From contig JBMNRD010000001.1 in the NCBI GenBank assembly GCA_050944475.1, positions 491,441-555,440 of the forward strand: 64,000 bases of DNA, given 5' to 3'. Below, in pieces: positions 25,302 through 34,620 of the stretch. The translations under genes and the position numbers were made by a program. The notes under the pieces were generated by a model. It worked only from the letters and a program-made list of their open reading frames with translations. It searched no databases and was not told where the DNA came from. How positions within the stretch are numbered: position 1 is the first letter of the stretch; each line of letters starts with the position of its first letter. The stretch is from RGIG5612 sp050944475 (lineage in GTDB: Bacteria > Bacillota > Clostridia > Lachnospirales > Lachnospiraceae).

Positions 25302-25763
25302 TTGAAATTCTGTATACACTGTGGAACACAATTAGATGATGCTGCAAATTTTTGCACCAGTTGTGGTGCCAACCCCAACCCTGTTGACGTTGCGGCCACT
25401 ACCCCTGAGGCGGGCGCTCCGGTAGGCGCCGAGCCTTCCTATGCAACTCCGGCTGCGAGCGAGCCGGTTCCTTCCTACGAGCAGTTTAATGCCCAGACTA
25501 CCGAAAGATACAATCCTGTTAAGCCTATAATTACCTTGGCTTTGGGTATTGCTTCATTGTCACTTTGCTGGGCTTATGGAATCTTCGGTATAGGTTGTGG
25601 CATTGCGGGAATGATTCTTGCGGGTAAATGCGCCGTCTCTAATCCGGGAAGCAAAATGGCTTCCGTAGGACGAAAGCTCTCGCTTGCGGGTATTATCATC
25701 AGTGCGGTATCTGCTGTTATCTGGCTGATTGTTTTAATTGTATCGATAGCTGAAAACTACTAA
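25302..25763 (+). CDS. Zinc-ribbon membrane protein of unknown function
   Basis: 153 aa. N-terminal zinc ribbon with two CxxC knuckles (FCIHCGTQL and FCTSCGANP), a Pro/Ala/Glu-rich linker (about 27-68), then a hydrophobic C-terminal half with two membrane helices, at about 74-103 (ITLALGIASLSLCWAYGIFG...) and about 121-150, of the DUF4190 kind. The start is TTG at 25302, chosen because AAAGGAGG lies 9 bases upstream and the nearer ATG at 25295 is in another frame. Such proteins are common in clostridia; role unknown. The Lgt-like gene follows after 11 bases. Confidence 0.78.
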   Translation: MKFCIHCGTQLDDAANFCTSCGANPNPVDVAATTPEAGAPVGAEPSYATPAASEPVPSYEQFNAQTTERYNPVKPIITLALGIASLSLCWAYGIFGIGCGIAGMILAGKCAVSNPGSKMASVGRKLSLAGIIISAVSAVIWLIVLIVSIAENY

Positions 25764-25774
25764 GCTGATGTGTT

Positions 25775-26593
25775 ATGTTTGAATTCCTGCGTAACACGAT
25801 AGGATTCTATAGTTTAATTGCAATCATTGGGCTGCTGTCCGTGCTGGTCGTTCTTTTCATCTTTGCGAAGAAAAGAGGCCTGCCCGGATGGCAGCCTCTG
25901 ACAATGGTTCTTTTTGCTATGGCGGGACTGCTTGTCGGCTCCCACCTTTTGTATTTCATCGTGGGACTTCCCGACTGGATACCCAACTATGCGGGAAGGA
26001 TTCATTCCTTCTCCGACTTGATTGTTGCCCTTGGGTACGGAGCCTCGGGAATGGTGTTCTATGGCGGACTGTTCGGGGCGTATCTGGGTATTATTGTTTT
26101 CTGCAAAATCTATAAGTTTTCCCCTCTTCCCGAACTGAACATGGCCACCGTGGTTTTTCCGCTGTTTCACTTCTTCGGAAGACTTGGTTGCTGGCTGAAC
26201 GGCTGCTGTTACGGCATCGAATATCACGGCCCGCTGGCGGTTCACTACGACTCGAGCTACATTGTCGAAGGAATCAGCGATGATATTGCGGACTTCCCGA
26301 GGTTTCCGGTTCAGGTGCTCGAGGCGGTTTTGGAGCTTGCCCTGTTTATTTTCCTGATAATTCTTTATAAGAAAGCAAAAGATAAATACTCTTTGACAAG
26401 CATTTATCTTTTGCTTTATAGCGTCATTCGTTTTCTTGATGAGTTCCTGAGAGGCGATGCAATACGTAAAATCTGGGGGCCTTTTTCCACATCCCAATGG
26501 ATCAGCCTGTTTGTTTTTGCAGGCGTCCTTATCTATTTATTCATCAAACAAAAAAAGACTCCCGGCAAGAAATTCTTCGAATGCTCTTTTTAG
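25775..26593 (+). CDS. lgt: Prolipoprotein diacylglyceryl transferase (Lgt family)
   Basis: 272 aa with about seven membrane helices. Family marks: GMVFYGGLFGAYLG (the HGGL/YGG region), FGRLGCWLNGCCYG (catalytic Arg and Asn region, with the CC pair seen in clostridial Lgt-like proteins) and the late RFLDEFLRGD. Transfers diacylglycerol from phosphatidylglycerol to the lipobox cysteine. The window encodes at least three lipoproteins, so a function as true Lgt makes sense, but a divergent Lgt paralogue cannot be excluded. No good ribosome site; translation may be coupled to the zinc-ribbon gene upstream. Confidence 0.82.
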   Translation: MFEFLRNTIGFYSLIAIIGLLSVLVVLFIFAKKRGLPGWQPLTMVLFAMAGLLVGSHLLYFIVGLPDWIPNYAGRIHSFSDLIVALGYGASGMVFYGGLFGAYLGIIVFCKIYKFSPLPELNMATVVFPLFHFFGRLGCWLNGCCYGIEYHGPLAVHYDSSYIVEGISDDIADFPRFPVQVLEAVLELALFIFLIILYKKAKDKYSLTSIYLLLYSVIRFLDEFLRGDAIRKIWGPFSTSQWISLFVFAGVLIYLFIKQKKTPGKKFFECSF

Positions 26594-26613
26594 TTGTTTC
26601 AATACATTCTGTT

Positions 26614-27501
26614 TCAGCACGTTTTATTCCGGTGCAGTTTTTGCAGCACATCCGACAAGCGCGCGAACTCCTCCAATGTCAGGGTTTCGCCCCTGATTGT
26701 TTCACTTTTTCCGATTGCCTTTAGAGCCTGACAGACCTGTGCCTTGCTATAGCTTAAATTTCCGGCGTTTCCAAGAGCATTAACCACGGTTTTTCTTCTC
26801 TGTTCGAACGCCGCCCGAATTACCTTGAACAGCATCGCCGTGTCATCCACCTTCACCGGACGTTCCTCCGGCCTGTAAATATCCAGTTTAATTACCGCCG
26901 AATCTACGTCCGGTTTCGGATAAAAACAATGCTTTGAAACGTTCATGACAAGCTTTGGTCGGCTGTAATACTGTACCGCCAAAGACAATGCTCCGTAGGC
27001 CTTGCTGCCCGGGCCCTCTGTCATTCGCTGTGCAACTTCCTTCTGTACCGTTACGGTAATATCGGCGATATTATGTTCCTTCTCCAGCAGTTCCATTACG
27101 ATTGGAGTTGTAATGTAATATGGCAAATTTGCAACGACCTTGATAGGGTGGCCGTCATTTTCTTCTTCAATCAATTTGGCAATATCCACCTTCAAAATGT
27201 CATTGTTTATCAGATGGAGCTTATCATTTGAGCCCAAGGTGCCTTCCAAAACAGGAATCAGCATCTTATCAACCTCAACGGCAATTACCTTTGCTGCCCG
27301 TTCCAGCAAATGTCCTGTCAGCGCACCCATTCCGGGGCCGATTTCCAGGACGCAGTCCTCCGGCCCGACCTCGGCGGCATCCACGATTGCCGACAAGATA
27401 TTGGTATCAATCAGGAAATTCTGACCGAGCTTTTTCTGAACGGCAAAACTGTGGCTTTTAATTAAGTCTATACATTGTGAGGGCGTTAGCTGTTGTGACA
27501 T
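26614..27501 (-). CDS. rsmA: 16S rRNA dimethyladenosine transferase (KsgA/RsmA)
   Basis: Dimethylates A1518 and A1519 of 16S rRNA. 295 aa. KKLGQNFLIDTNILSAIV, SAM motif I VLEIGPGMGALTGHLLE, acidic motif AVEVDK and catalytic motif NLPYYITTPIVMELLE are intact. GAGGAAG lies 8 bases before the ATG; the start lies within the last 44 bases of tatD in a different frame, and no later start keeps the N-terminus of the family. Convergent with the lgt gene, 20 bases apart, with no visible terminator. Confidence 0.95.
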   Translation of the reverse strand: MSQQLTPSQCIDLIKSHSFAVQKKLGQNFLIDTNILSAIVDAAEVGPEDCVLEIGPGMGALTGHLLERAAKVIAVEVDKMLIPVLEGTLGSNDKLHLINNDILKVDIAKLIEEENDGHPIKVVANLPYYITTPIVMELLEKEHNIADITVTVQKEVAQRMTEGPGSKAYGALSLAVQYYSRPKLVMNVSKHCFYPKPDVDSAVIKLDIYRPEERPVKVDDTAMLFKVIRAAFEQRRKTVVNALGNAGNLSYSKAQVCQALKAIGKSETIRGETLTLEEFARLSDVLQKLHRNKTC

Positions 27502-28231
27502 TTATTACTTCCTCTTTGCTGATCTTCTTTATCTCTGCGACGGCCTCTACGACGTAGCTAAGCAGTGTCGAATCATTTCTCTTTCCTCTGAACGGAGTCG
27601 GCGCAAGGTACGGGCAGTCGGTTTCCAAAAGAATCCTCTCAAGGGGCATATACTCCACAACCTCTTTCAATTTGCGGGCATTCTTGAAGGTCACCACACC
27701 GCCGACCCCTATATAAAAGCCCTGGTCTAAATAACTTCTTGCCATTTCCTTTCCGTAGGCAAAGCAGTGCATTACACCGCCGGCAGCCCCGGCATTTTCC
27801 GCTGTAATAATGTCCAGCGTATCCTTGGCTGCATCGCGGCTGTGCAAAATCAGCGGAAGACCGGTCCTCTTGGCGAGGTCTATCTGAGCAGCAAACCACT
27901 TTTTCTGGCAAGATTTGTCTAAATTGTCATAGTGATAATCTAAACCGATCTCTCCCACCGCCAGTATCTTCGGGTGATCCAGCGCCTCTTCTATCTCAGT
28001 GAAATTGTTGTTGTTCAGCTCTTTCACATAGGAAGGATGAACTCCCGCCGAACCGTATATAAAATTATATTTTTTCGTAAGCGCTGTAATCTTCGGAATG
28101 CTTCTTAAATTTGCCGCTACGTTCATGACATAACCCACACCATTTGAAGAAAGACCGGCAAGCAACCGGTCTCTGTCTTTATCAAACGCAGAGTCGTCAT
28201 AGTGGGCGTGACTGTCAAAAATCAGACTCAT
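27458..28231 (-). CDS. tatD: TatD-family metal-dependent DNase
   Basis: 257 aa TIM-barrel hydrolase. Metal ligands: SHAHYDD (HxH), GEIGLDYH (Glu), LILHSRDA (His), GVMHCFAYG (His) and LLETDCPYLAPTPFRGKRN (Asp). Proposed role is 3'-5' exonuclease in DNA repair. Its ATG overlaps the metG stop (TAATG). The metG-tatD-rsmA order is conserved in Firmicutes. Confidence 0.93.
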   Translation of the reverse strand: MSLIFDSHAHYDDSAFDKDRDRLLAGLSSNGVGYVMNVAANLRSIPKITALTKKYNFIYGSAGVHPSYVKELNNNNFTEIEEALDHPKILAVGEIGLDYHYDNLDKSCQKKWFAAQIDLAKRTGLPLILHSRDAAKDTLDIITAENAGAAGGVMHCFAYGKEMARSYLDQGFYIGVGGVVTFKNARKLKEVVEYMPLERILLETDCPYLAPTPFRGKRNDSTLLSYVVEAVAEIKKISKEEVINVTTANALTMYRLN

Positions 28232-29799
28232 TATTTTTCCTCAACTATAGCCAGGACTTCTTTTAAGTCCTTTCTGGTAAATAATATCTCCGGTTTTTCG
28301 GTAACCTTGTTGCCTTGCGGATACAGACCAAACTTGTCAAGATCCTCGTACTCTCTTGCAACTGTATTCAGCTGGGCGAAAATCTTCTCACCGGTTTCCG
28401 GCATAAACGGCGCAAGAAGAGAGGTGCCGATGGTAATTGCCTCTGTCAGATTATAAAGGACGGTGGCAAGCCGGTCTGCCTTCTCCGGCTCTCTTGCAAG
28501 TATCCACGGCTCGGTCTCATCGATATACTTATTGCACCTCTTGAATATACTGAAAATCTCGGTCAAAGAATCTGCAACTCTCAGTTCGTTCATCTTACCG
28601 GTAACGGTGGCTGCGGCTTCTGTCGCAACTCTCTTAAGGTCCGCGTCAACCTCGCCGTCTGTGCCCTTATCTTCAACCACGCCGTCAAAGTACTTGTTGG
28701 TCATGGAAATGGTTCTGTTTACAAGGTTTCCGAGGGTGTTTGCAAGATCGGAATTAACTCTTTCCACCATCAACTCCCAGGTGATTGTTCCGTCATTTTC
28801 AAACGGCATCTCATGAAGAACGAAATATCTTACTGCGTCAACGCCGAACAGGTCAACCAGGTCGTCTGCATAGATAACATTGCCTCTGGATTTGCTCATC
28901 TTGCCTTCCCCGCGAAGAAGCCATGGATGTCCGAAGACCTGCTTAGGCAGCGGAACATCAAGAGCCATCAGCATTATCGGCCAGTAAATAGTATGGAATC
29001 TTAAGATATCCTTACCAATCAAATGAAGGTCTGCCGGCCAATACTTCAGGTAAAGCTCTCCGTTATTACCATCCGCGTCATAGCCGAGGCCGGTGATGTA
29101 GTTTGAAAGAGCATCTATCCACACATAGATGACGTGCTTAGGATCAAAATCCACAGGAATGCCCCATTTGAAGGAGGTTCTTGATACGCACAAATCCTGC
29201 AGGCCGACCTTGAGGAAGTTATTCATCATTTCGTTCTTACGCGATTCCGGCCGGATAAATTGAGGATTTTCCTCAATGTGCTTAATCAACCTGTCGGCGT
29301 ATTTGCTCATCTTGAAGAAATACGCTTCTTCCTTGGCAAAATGCACTTCCCTGCCGCAGTCCGGGCATTTGCCGTCCGCCGCCTGCGCAGAGGTATGGAA
29401 GGCCTCGCACTCTTTGCAATACATGCCTTCGTATGCGCCTTTGTAAATGTCTCCCTTGTCATATAATTTTCTGAAAATCTTCTGGACCTGCGCTTCGTGG
29501 TCAGCATCAGTGGTTCTAATAAATCTGTCATAGGATGTGTTCATCAGATCCCAGATTCTCTTTACTTCATCTGCAGTCTTATTAACAAATTCCTTTGGCG
29601 ACATCCCCTCGGCTATAGCCTTCTCTTCAATCTTCTGACCATGCTCGTCGGTTCCCGTTTGGAAATATACATCGTAGCCCTCCATTCTTCTGAAGCGGGC
29701 AATGGCGTCGGCCAAAATAATCTCATATGTATTACCGATATGCGGCTTGCCTGATGTATATGCAATTGCTGTTGTAATGTAATATTTTGCCTTTGGCAT
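28231..29799 (-). CDS. metG: Methionyl-tRNA synthetase
   Basis: Charges tRNA-Met. 522 aa, class I: HIGN at 20-23, zinc knuckle CKECEAFH...CPDCGREVHF at about 127-151, KMSKS within GEGKMSKSRGN near residue 300, and the anticodon-binding helical domain to the end. The C-terminal tRNA-binding/dimer domain (about 110 aa) found in many MetG proteins is missing here. No T-box in the 44-base upstream gap. First gene of metG-tatD-rsmA. Confidence 0.95.
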   Translation of the reverse strand: MPKAKYYITTAIAYTSGKPHIGNTYEIILADAIARFRRMEGYDVYFQTGTDEHGQKIEEKAIAEGMSPKEFVNKTADEVKRIWDLMNTSYDRFIRTTDADHEAQVQKIFRKLYDKGDIYKGAYEGMYCKECEAFHTSAQAADGKCPDCGREVHFAKEEAYFFKMSKYADRLIKHIEENPQFIRPESRKNEMMNNFLKVGLQDLCVSRTSFKWGIPVDFDPKHVIYVWIDALSNYITGLGYDADGNNGELYLKYWPADLHLIGKDILRFHTIYWPIMLMALDVPLPKQVFGHPWLLRGEGKMSKSRGNVIYADDLVDLFGVDAVRYFVLHEMPFENDGTITWELMVERVNSDLANTLGNLVNRTISMTNKYFDGVVEDKGTDGEVDADLKRVATEAAATVTGKMNELRVADSLTEIFSIFKRCNKYIDETEPWILAREPEKADRLATVLYNLTEAITIGTSLLAPFMPETGEKIFAQLNTVAREYEDLDKFGLYPQGNKVTEKPEILFTRKDLKEVLAIVEEK

Positions 29800-29843
29800 T
29801 TTTAACGTCTTTCTTTCAAATATTCTTTTCCTTAAAGGATTTC

Positions 29844-30734
29844 TTAATAATCTATTTCCTGATTCATCGGAAGCTCTAATACTTCAGGATTTGCCAGGAT
29901 TGCTTTCAGCAACCTGATGGATTTTGAATAATAATAGCCGTCCGCGAGCCTTTCATCTATTGTAATACCAAGCGGGACGGTTTCCCTAACCTCAATTTCA
30001 TCATTCGGTCCAAGCTGCACGGTTTTGCCGATTTCTCCAATCATGCAAAACAGCGAACAGGTGCCCCAGTTGGTCAGATGATGGTATCCGCTGCGAAGAT
30101 TGATTGAACCGACATTTGATAATACGCATGAAGTATAAAAAGGATCTGTTTCAAGCAGCCCTCGTGGGCATTTTCCGTATTTTTCCAAAAAACAAAAGAA
30201 TCTTACTGCCATTCTGACCAATCTCACCGGGAATTTGCTGAAAAAATCCATTGCCTGCGTAGAGGCGTCAACATCATCACCTTTGGTGAAGCTTATCTGT
30301 TTGAAGAGTTTTTCATGTAATGTATTAATGGTATCCTCTTCCTTAACGCGGATAATGGCCAACCCTTCCGCGGAATCGTCGGTAAACAGTTTCTTGACCA
30401 CAAAAGATATGGAGACCTCGTTTTTTTGATATGTCAATCTGTTGGCAATAAATCTGTTAAGCTTAGGCCTGAGAGTCAGGATCTTTGCCACCGCCGAAGA
30501 AATAATGTGAAAGGGTGTATAAGGAAACAGTATTTCCCCTTCACTGTTTTTCTTTTCAACATACGCCCTTATCGGCTCCATGTCTATTGTTTCCGCAATG
30601 TACGCTTCATTATCACATCGATTAGGATATATAATCGGCGTAATGATATGCATAGAGTCCAAATCACGAATCAACCTGCCGTCTACTCTGTCCCCCAAAC
30701 GGCGTCTTTGTCTTTTCTCCCCCATGAAAAACAT
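29844..30734 (-). CDS. Stand-alone 2-oxoacid dehydrogenase E2-like acyltransferase
   Basis: 296 aa. It has the CAT/E2 catalytic-domain fold (PFHIISSAVAKILTLRPKLNRFI, SCVLSNVGSINL, HHLTNWGTCSLFCMIGEIGK, and PLGITIDERLADGYYYSKSIRLLKAILANPE) but no lipoyl or E1-binding domain. The motif that is DHRxxDG in true E2 enzymes reads DERLADG, so the catalytic His is Glu. Starts with the basic RRRLGDRVDGR. It lies 22 bases after an acyl-CoA synthetase gene on the same strand, so it may transfer, or merely bind, an acyl-CoA product of that enzyme. Substrate unknown. Confidence 0.72.
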   Translation of the reverse strand: MFFMGEKRQRRRLGDRVDGRLIRDLDSMHIITPIIYPNRCDNEAYIAETIDMEPIRAYVEKKNSEGEILFPYTPFHIISSAVAKILTLRPKLNRFIANRLTYQKNEVSISFVVKKLFTDDSAEGLAIIRVKEEDTINTLHEKLFKQISFTKGDDVDASTQAMDFFSKFPVRLVRMAVRFFCFLEKYGKCPRGLLETDPFYTSCVLSNVGSINLRSGYHHLTNWGTCSLFCMIGEIGKTVQLGPNDEIEVRETVPLGITIDERLADGYYYSKSIRLLKAILANPEVLELPMNQEIDY

Positions 30735-30756
30735 CCCCCTTTTATGATAGATTAAA

Positions 30757-32571
30757 TTAAACTTCCGCTGCCGCCTCTTCCTTTTCCAGCTCTTCTACTG
30801 CGCGGGCAATCTTTTCCTTTTCGGTAAAAGACGGATCCTCCTCATTATCCTTCTCTCCCGCAGCGATTTTGGCGAGTTCCTCCTCTTCGAGAATCCTGTA
30901 TGCTACTTTTCCGACCAATGTCTTTGGAAGGTCGTCTCTGAATTCAATATTGTACGGCATTGCGTATTTGGCAATATATTTCTTGCAATATGCCATCAGT
31001 TTAAGCCATGTCTCCTCACTGGGTTCATATCCCGGTTTCAGGACCACAAAGGCCTTAACTTTCTGCATTTTGTATTCGTCCGGAATACCGATTACGCAAC
31101 TCATGGAAACCATCTTGTTGGCATCAAGAATATTCTCCATCTGGGCAGGATAAATGTTGTATCCCGAGCTCACTATCATCCTCTTTGAACGGCCCTTGAA
31201 ATAAACAAATCCCTGGTCATCCATAACACCCAGATCTCCTGTATAAACCCATGTCAGACCATCCTCGTGAGCGCGGAGAGCCTTGGCGGTCTCCTCCTCA
31301 TGCTTCATGTATCTCTTCATGACAGTCGGCCCGGCAAGAAGAATCTCTCCTTCCTCACCGTATGGAAGCTCCTCATCCGTTCCGGGTTTTACAATCTTGA
31401 TATAAGTATCCGGGAAGGGAATACCGATACTGCCCTCCTTATGCATTGTGGGAGGTGTAAGACAGCATGCGGTAACCGTTTCTGTTGTTCCGTAGCCCTC
31501 ACGAACCTGAATCGTTGCATGATGGTCATACAGAAATTTATCCAGTTTCTTCTTCAACTCAATGCTCAGCGAGTCACCGCCTGAGAATACTCCCTTAAGT
31601 GAACTGTAATCCGCCTTTTGCATGTTTGGAAGACGAAGGAGCGCCTCGTAGAGAGTCGGAACGCCTGCGATGAAATTGCATTTATACTTCGTAATCTGCT
31701 TCGCATATGTTGCTGCCGTAAACCTTGGAACCAGAATACACCTTCCGCCGTTAAACAACATGGAGTGAATGCATACACCCAGTCCGAAGCCGTGGAAAAT
31801 AGGCATTGCCGCAAGCATCCTGTCTCCCTGCCTGAACATCGGATTAACTCCGGCAATCTGGGTGGCCAATGCATTGAAGTTCATATGGGTCAACTCGATT
31901 CCCTTGTTAACCCCTGTGGTTCCGCCTGAATAAAGAACAACCGCGGTCTCATGACAATCCTTATGAACCTCATAATTCCAGAAACATGACTTCCCGATGT
32001 TCATGAATTCCCGCCATCTGATAACAGGCGCATCCGCCGGAATCCTCTTGATCTTGCGGCCTTCCGTCAGCATGTAGCCCGCTTTAATCGGCCTGGTAAG
32101 CTCGTCCTTAATGCTCGCAAGGACAATATTGACGACCTTTGTTTTTGCTCTGATTGCCTCAAATTTATGATAAAACTGGTCAAGTGTAATCACGCTTACG
32201 CTGTCGGATTCATTCAAATAAAACTCCAGCTCTTTTTCTGCGGACAGGGGATGAACCATGTTTGCAACGGCTCCGATGCAGTTCAGCGCATAAAAGCTGT
32301 AAATGGCCTGAGGGCAATTCGGCAACGCAATAGTAACCTTGTCGCCATCTCTCACACCCAGAGTACGAAGCGACCGTGCGCACTTCTGAATCTGCTCAAG
32401 CATTTTTTTATATGTTGTAGATGCCCCCATGAAATCAAAAGCTATATCGTTAGGGTATGTTTCAGCTGTCCTTTTGATAGCCTCGTAAATGGTTCCTTCG
32501 TAATATTCCAATGTAAACGGCAATCCTCCCAGATGATCCTTCCAGGGCGCCTTGGCTGTTATTGTTTCCAT
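30757..32571 (-). CDS. Acyl-CoA synthetase (AMP-forming)
   Basis: 604 aa, ANL superfamily. ATP loop YSGGTTGVNKGIELTH, YGTTETVTACC (A5), YTGDLGVMDDQGFVYFKGRSKRMIVSSGYNIYPAQME (A7/A8 hinge) and the catalytic Lys in LPKTLVGKVAYR are all visible, so it should be active. Chain length or type of acid cannot be read from the sequence; a C-terminal Glu/Lys-rich tail (about 575-604) is extra. GGAGGAAAAAG precedes the ATG. It appears co-transcribed with the E2-like gene. Confidence 0.88.
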   Translation of the reverse strand: METITAKAPWKDHLGGLPFTLEYYEGTIYEAIKRTAETYPNDIAFDFMGASTTYKKMLEQIQKCARSLRTLGVRDGDKVTIALPNCPQAIYSFYALNCIGAVANMVHPLSAEKELEFYLNESDSVSVITLDQFYHKFEAIRAKTKVVNIVLASIKDELTRPIKAGYMLTEGRKIKRIPADAPVIRWREFMNIGKSCFWNYEVHKDCHETAVVLYSGGTTGVNKGIELTHMNFNALATQIAGVNPMFRQGDRMLAAMPIFHGFGLGVCIHSMLFNGGRCILVPRFTAATYAKQITKYKCNFIAGVPTLYEALLRLPNMQKADYSSLKGVFSGGDSLSIELKKKLDKFLYDHHATIQVREGYGTTETVTACCLTPPTMHKEGSIGIPFPDTYIKIVKPGTDEELPYGEEGEILLAGPTVMKRYMKHEEETAKALRAHEDGLTWVYTGDLGVMDDQGFVYFKGRSKRMIVSSGYNIYPAQMENILDANKMVSMSCVIGIPDEYKMQKVKAFVVLKPGYEPSEETWLKLMAYCKKYIAKYAMPYNIEFRDDLPKTLVGKVAYRILEEEELAKIAAGEKDNEEDPSFTEKEKIARAVEELEKEEAAAEV

Positions 32572-32628
32572 CTTTTTCCTCCTAATAGCAACATTACTAA
32601 CGGGTTGCTTCTAAAACGATTAAAACAT

Positions 32629-32657
32629 ATGATAAACAAAAACGTTGAATTTATCAA
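32629..32657 (-). promoter_or_regulatory. Promoter of the acyl-CoA synthetase gene
   Basis: TTGATA (32657-32652), 17-base spacer, TATCAT (32634-32629); about 57 bases upstream of the ATG. Confidence 0.6.
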
Positions 32658-32697
32658 CTGAAACTTGAGTTTTTCATGCGCACTTTTGTATTGCGCA

Positions 32698-32726
32698 TTG
32701 CCAAAATTCACTTTCTTTATTATAAT
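32698..32726 (+). promoter_or_regulatory. Promoter of the DUF4015 lipoprotein gene
   Basis: TTGCCA (32698-32703), 17-base spacer, TATAAT (32721-32726), then AAGGAG at 32744-32749 before the ATG. Confidence 0.65.
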
Positions 32727-32757
32727 ATCGTAACGTTATTAATAAGGAGTTTGCGTC

Positions 32758-34575
32758 ATGAAAAAATGCCTTGCTATATTATTATTGCTTGTCCTGTCAG
32801 CTGCCTTGCTTGCCCTGTCCGGATGTAAGAATTCGGCTAACAACAAAGACAGCCTTTCTTCCAAACAAACCACCACCGAAGCTCCCAAATCGGAGATTTT
32901 CTATCTTGCGTCCGAAAACACGGAAGTTCCCCTTTACACTTATGATAAAGAGAATTGTGTTTTCACGCAGGTAACTTCCGCCGTAAGGGGCACTGAAGTA
33001 CAATTTGACGGAAAATATGTAACCTCTAAAGGCAAATATGTTAATGAGAAAAAGGCAAAAAGAGAACCGGAACCTGTCCCGGAAAGCTCTACGGATCCGG
33101 AAGGGAAAACCTCCGACATACTGCTTGCGTATATCATGGAGATAACGCTGGGCGGCAGCAAATATCTTGTCAATCCGGATAATCTGTCGCAGACCCTCTC
33201 GGGAGCCGTCATGGAAAAATGCAAATACGTCCGCACCCCCGTTACGGTATATGAGAATCCTTCCGGCGCGAATATTTCCGGCTGGCTTCCCAAGGGTTCA
33301 TGCCTTGAAATCTCCGGCTTTGATTATCTGATGGAGGATGGACAGGTCAATAAATACTTTGTCGCCTGTGACGAAACGGAAGGCTGGGTTTACAGAAAAT
33401 ACCTGGTCGATGACGAAGCTTCCGCACTTGCAGTAAATGAAGAATATTTTGAAATGAACAAGGACGGCATTTATTCCGCCTTTGATTTATATGGCGGCGA
33501 CCCCGGCAATCTGGACTATTATCCCTACGAAAGGATTTCCATTCCGGGAAACAACCCGCCCGAAGACGTAAGGGGAATGTACCTTAACTGTGCCGCAGCC
33601 ATGGATGCCGAGGATTATATTGAGCTTGCACAAAGCTGTGGTGTAAATGCAGTAGTCATTGACATAAAGGACGGCGTTCTCGCTTACGAGGCTGAAGCCG
33701 CAAGAGATATTTCTCCCGCGTCCTTTGAAACCAGCCTGCATTACTTTGAACCGTTTAAAGAGGCAGTCCAAAAATACAAAGATGCCGGCCTTTATACCAT
33801 CGGCAGAATAGTTGTCTTCAGCGACGCTATTTTTGCCGGAGATAATCCTCAAACCGTGATTGAGTCCTATCTGACGGACGGCACCTGGCCTTCCGCATTC
33901 AGCCGGGAGGTCTGGGAATACAATGTACAGCTTGCCGTTGAGTCCGTGGAGCGCATGGGGTTTAATGAGATTCAGTTTGACTATGTGCGTTTTCCGGAAA
34001 ATGCCTACTCAATTTCCAAAAATGACCCCGATGCGGACTATAAAAATTACTATGGTGAGGAAAAGGCGGAGGCTGTTCAGAATTTCCTCTTCTATGCCAC
34101 AGATACCCTTCATGAAGCCGGAGCATATGTGTCGGTTGATGTTTTCGGCGAGAGCGCAAATGGATATGTTACGGCCTATGGACAATATTGGCCTGCCATA
34201 ACAAATATAGTAGATGCCATCAGCGGCATGCCCTATGTGGACCATTTTGGCACGGAAGATGTGTGGACTTACCCTTACAACATCATGTATTATTGGGCCA
34301 CAAATGCCGCACAGTGCCAGACTCAGGCTCCCACTCCTGCTGCCGTGCGCACGTGGATAACGGGATACAACACACCTCACTGGAATCCCACCGTCAACTA
34401 CGGCTCCGAAAAGATTTCGGAACAGGCTCAGGCCCTGTACGATGCCGGCCTGACAGGAGGCTTCATTCCCTGGAATGCCGCCAGCTCTTATTGGAAATAT
34501 GCCGAATTTGCCGATGCCTGGGGATATAGCTATGAAGACCTGAACGCGGAGGAACCCGAGTTCAGTCCGGATTAA
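32758..34575 (+). CDS. Lipoprotein with DUF4015 putative glycoside hydrolase domain
   Basis: 605 aa. Signal peptide with lipobox LALSGC (lipidated Cys at about 23), a low-complexity linker, an SH3-like region at about 160-225 (TPVTVYENPSGANISGWLPKGS... GWVYRKYL), then a TIM-barrel-like DUF4015 domain from about 280 (RGMYLNCAAAM..., GVNAVVIDIKDG, YTIGRIVVFSD, MGFNEIQFDYVRFPE). The acidic residues in IDIKDG and IQFDYVRFPE are the probable catalytic or sugar-binding ones. Exported and lipid-anchored, presumably acting on cell-wall or external polysaccharide; the substrate is unknown. Confidence 0.85.
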   Translation: MKKCLAILLLLVLSAALLALSGCKNSANNKDSLSSKQTTTEAPKSEIFYLASENTEVPLYTYDKENCVFTQVTSAVRGTEVQFDGKYVTSKGKYVNEKKAKREPEPVPESSTDPEGKTSDILLAYIMEITLGGSKYLVNPDNLSQTLSGAVMEKCKYVRTPVTVYENPSGANISGWLPKGSCLEISGFDYLMEDGQVNKYFVACDETEGWVYRKYLVDDEASALAVNEEYFEMNKDGIYSAFDLYGGDPGNLDYYPYERISIPGNNPPEDVRGMYLNCAAAMDAEDYIELAQSCGVNAVVIDIKDGVLAYEAEAARDISPASFETSLHYFEPFKEAVQKYKDAGLYTIGRIVVFSDAIFAGDNPQTVIESYLTDGTWPSAFSREVWEYNVQLAVESVERMGFNEIQFDYVRFPENAYSISKNDPDADYKNYYGEEKAEAVQNFLFYATDTLHEAGAYVSVDVFGESANGYVTAYGQYWPAITNIVDAISGMPYVDHFGTEDVWTYPYNIMYYWATNAAQCQTQAPTPAAVRTWITGYNTPHWNPTVNYGSEKISEQAQALYDAGLTGGFIPWNAASSYWKYAEFADAWGYSYEDLNAEEPEFSPD

Positions 34576-34581
34576 AACTCC

Positions 34582-34613
34582 TTGCCGGCATCTTCCGGCA
34601 AAATCGATTTTTT
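34582..34613 (+). terminator. Terminator after the DUF4015 gene
   Basis: TTGCCGG (34582-34588) / CCGGCAA (34595-34601), loop of 6, followed by AATCGATTTTTT. Confidence 0.75.
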
Positions 34614-34620
34614 AATGAAA

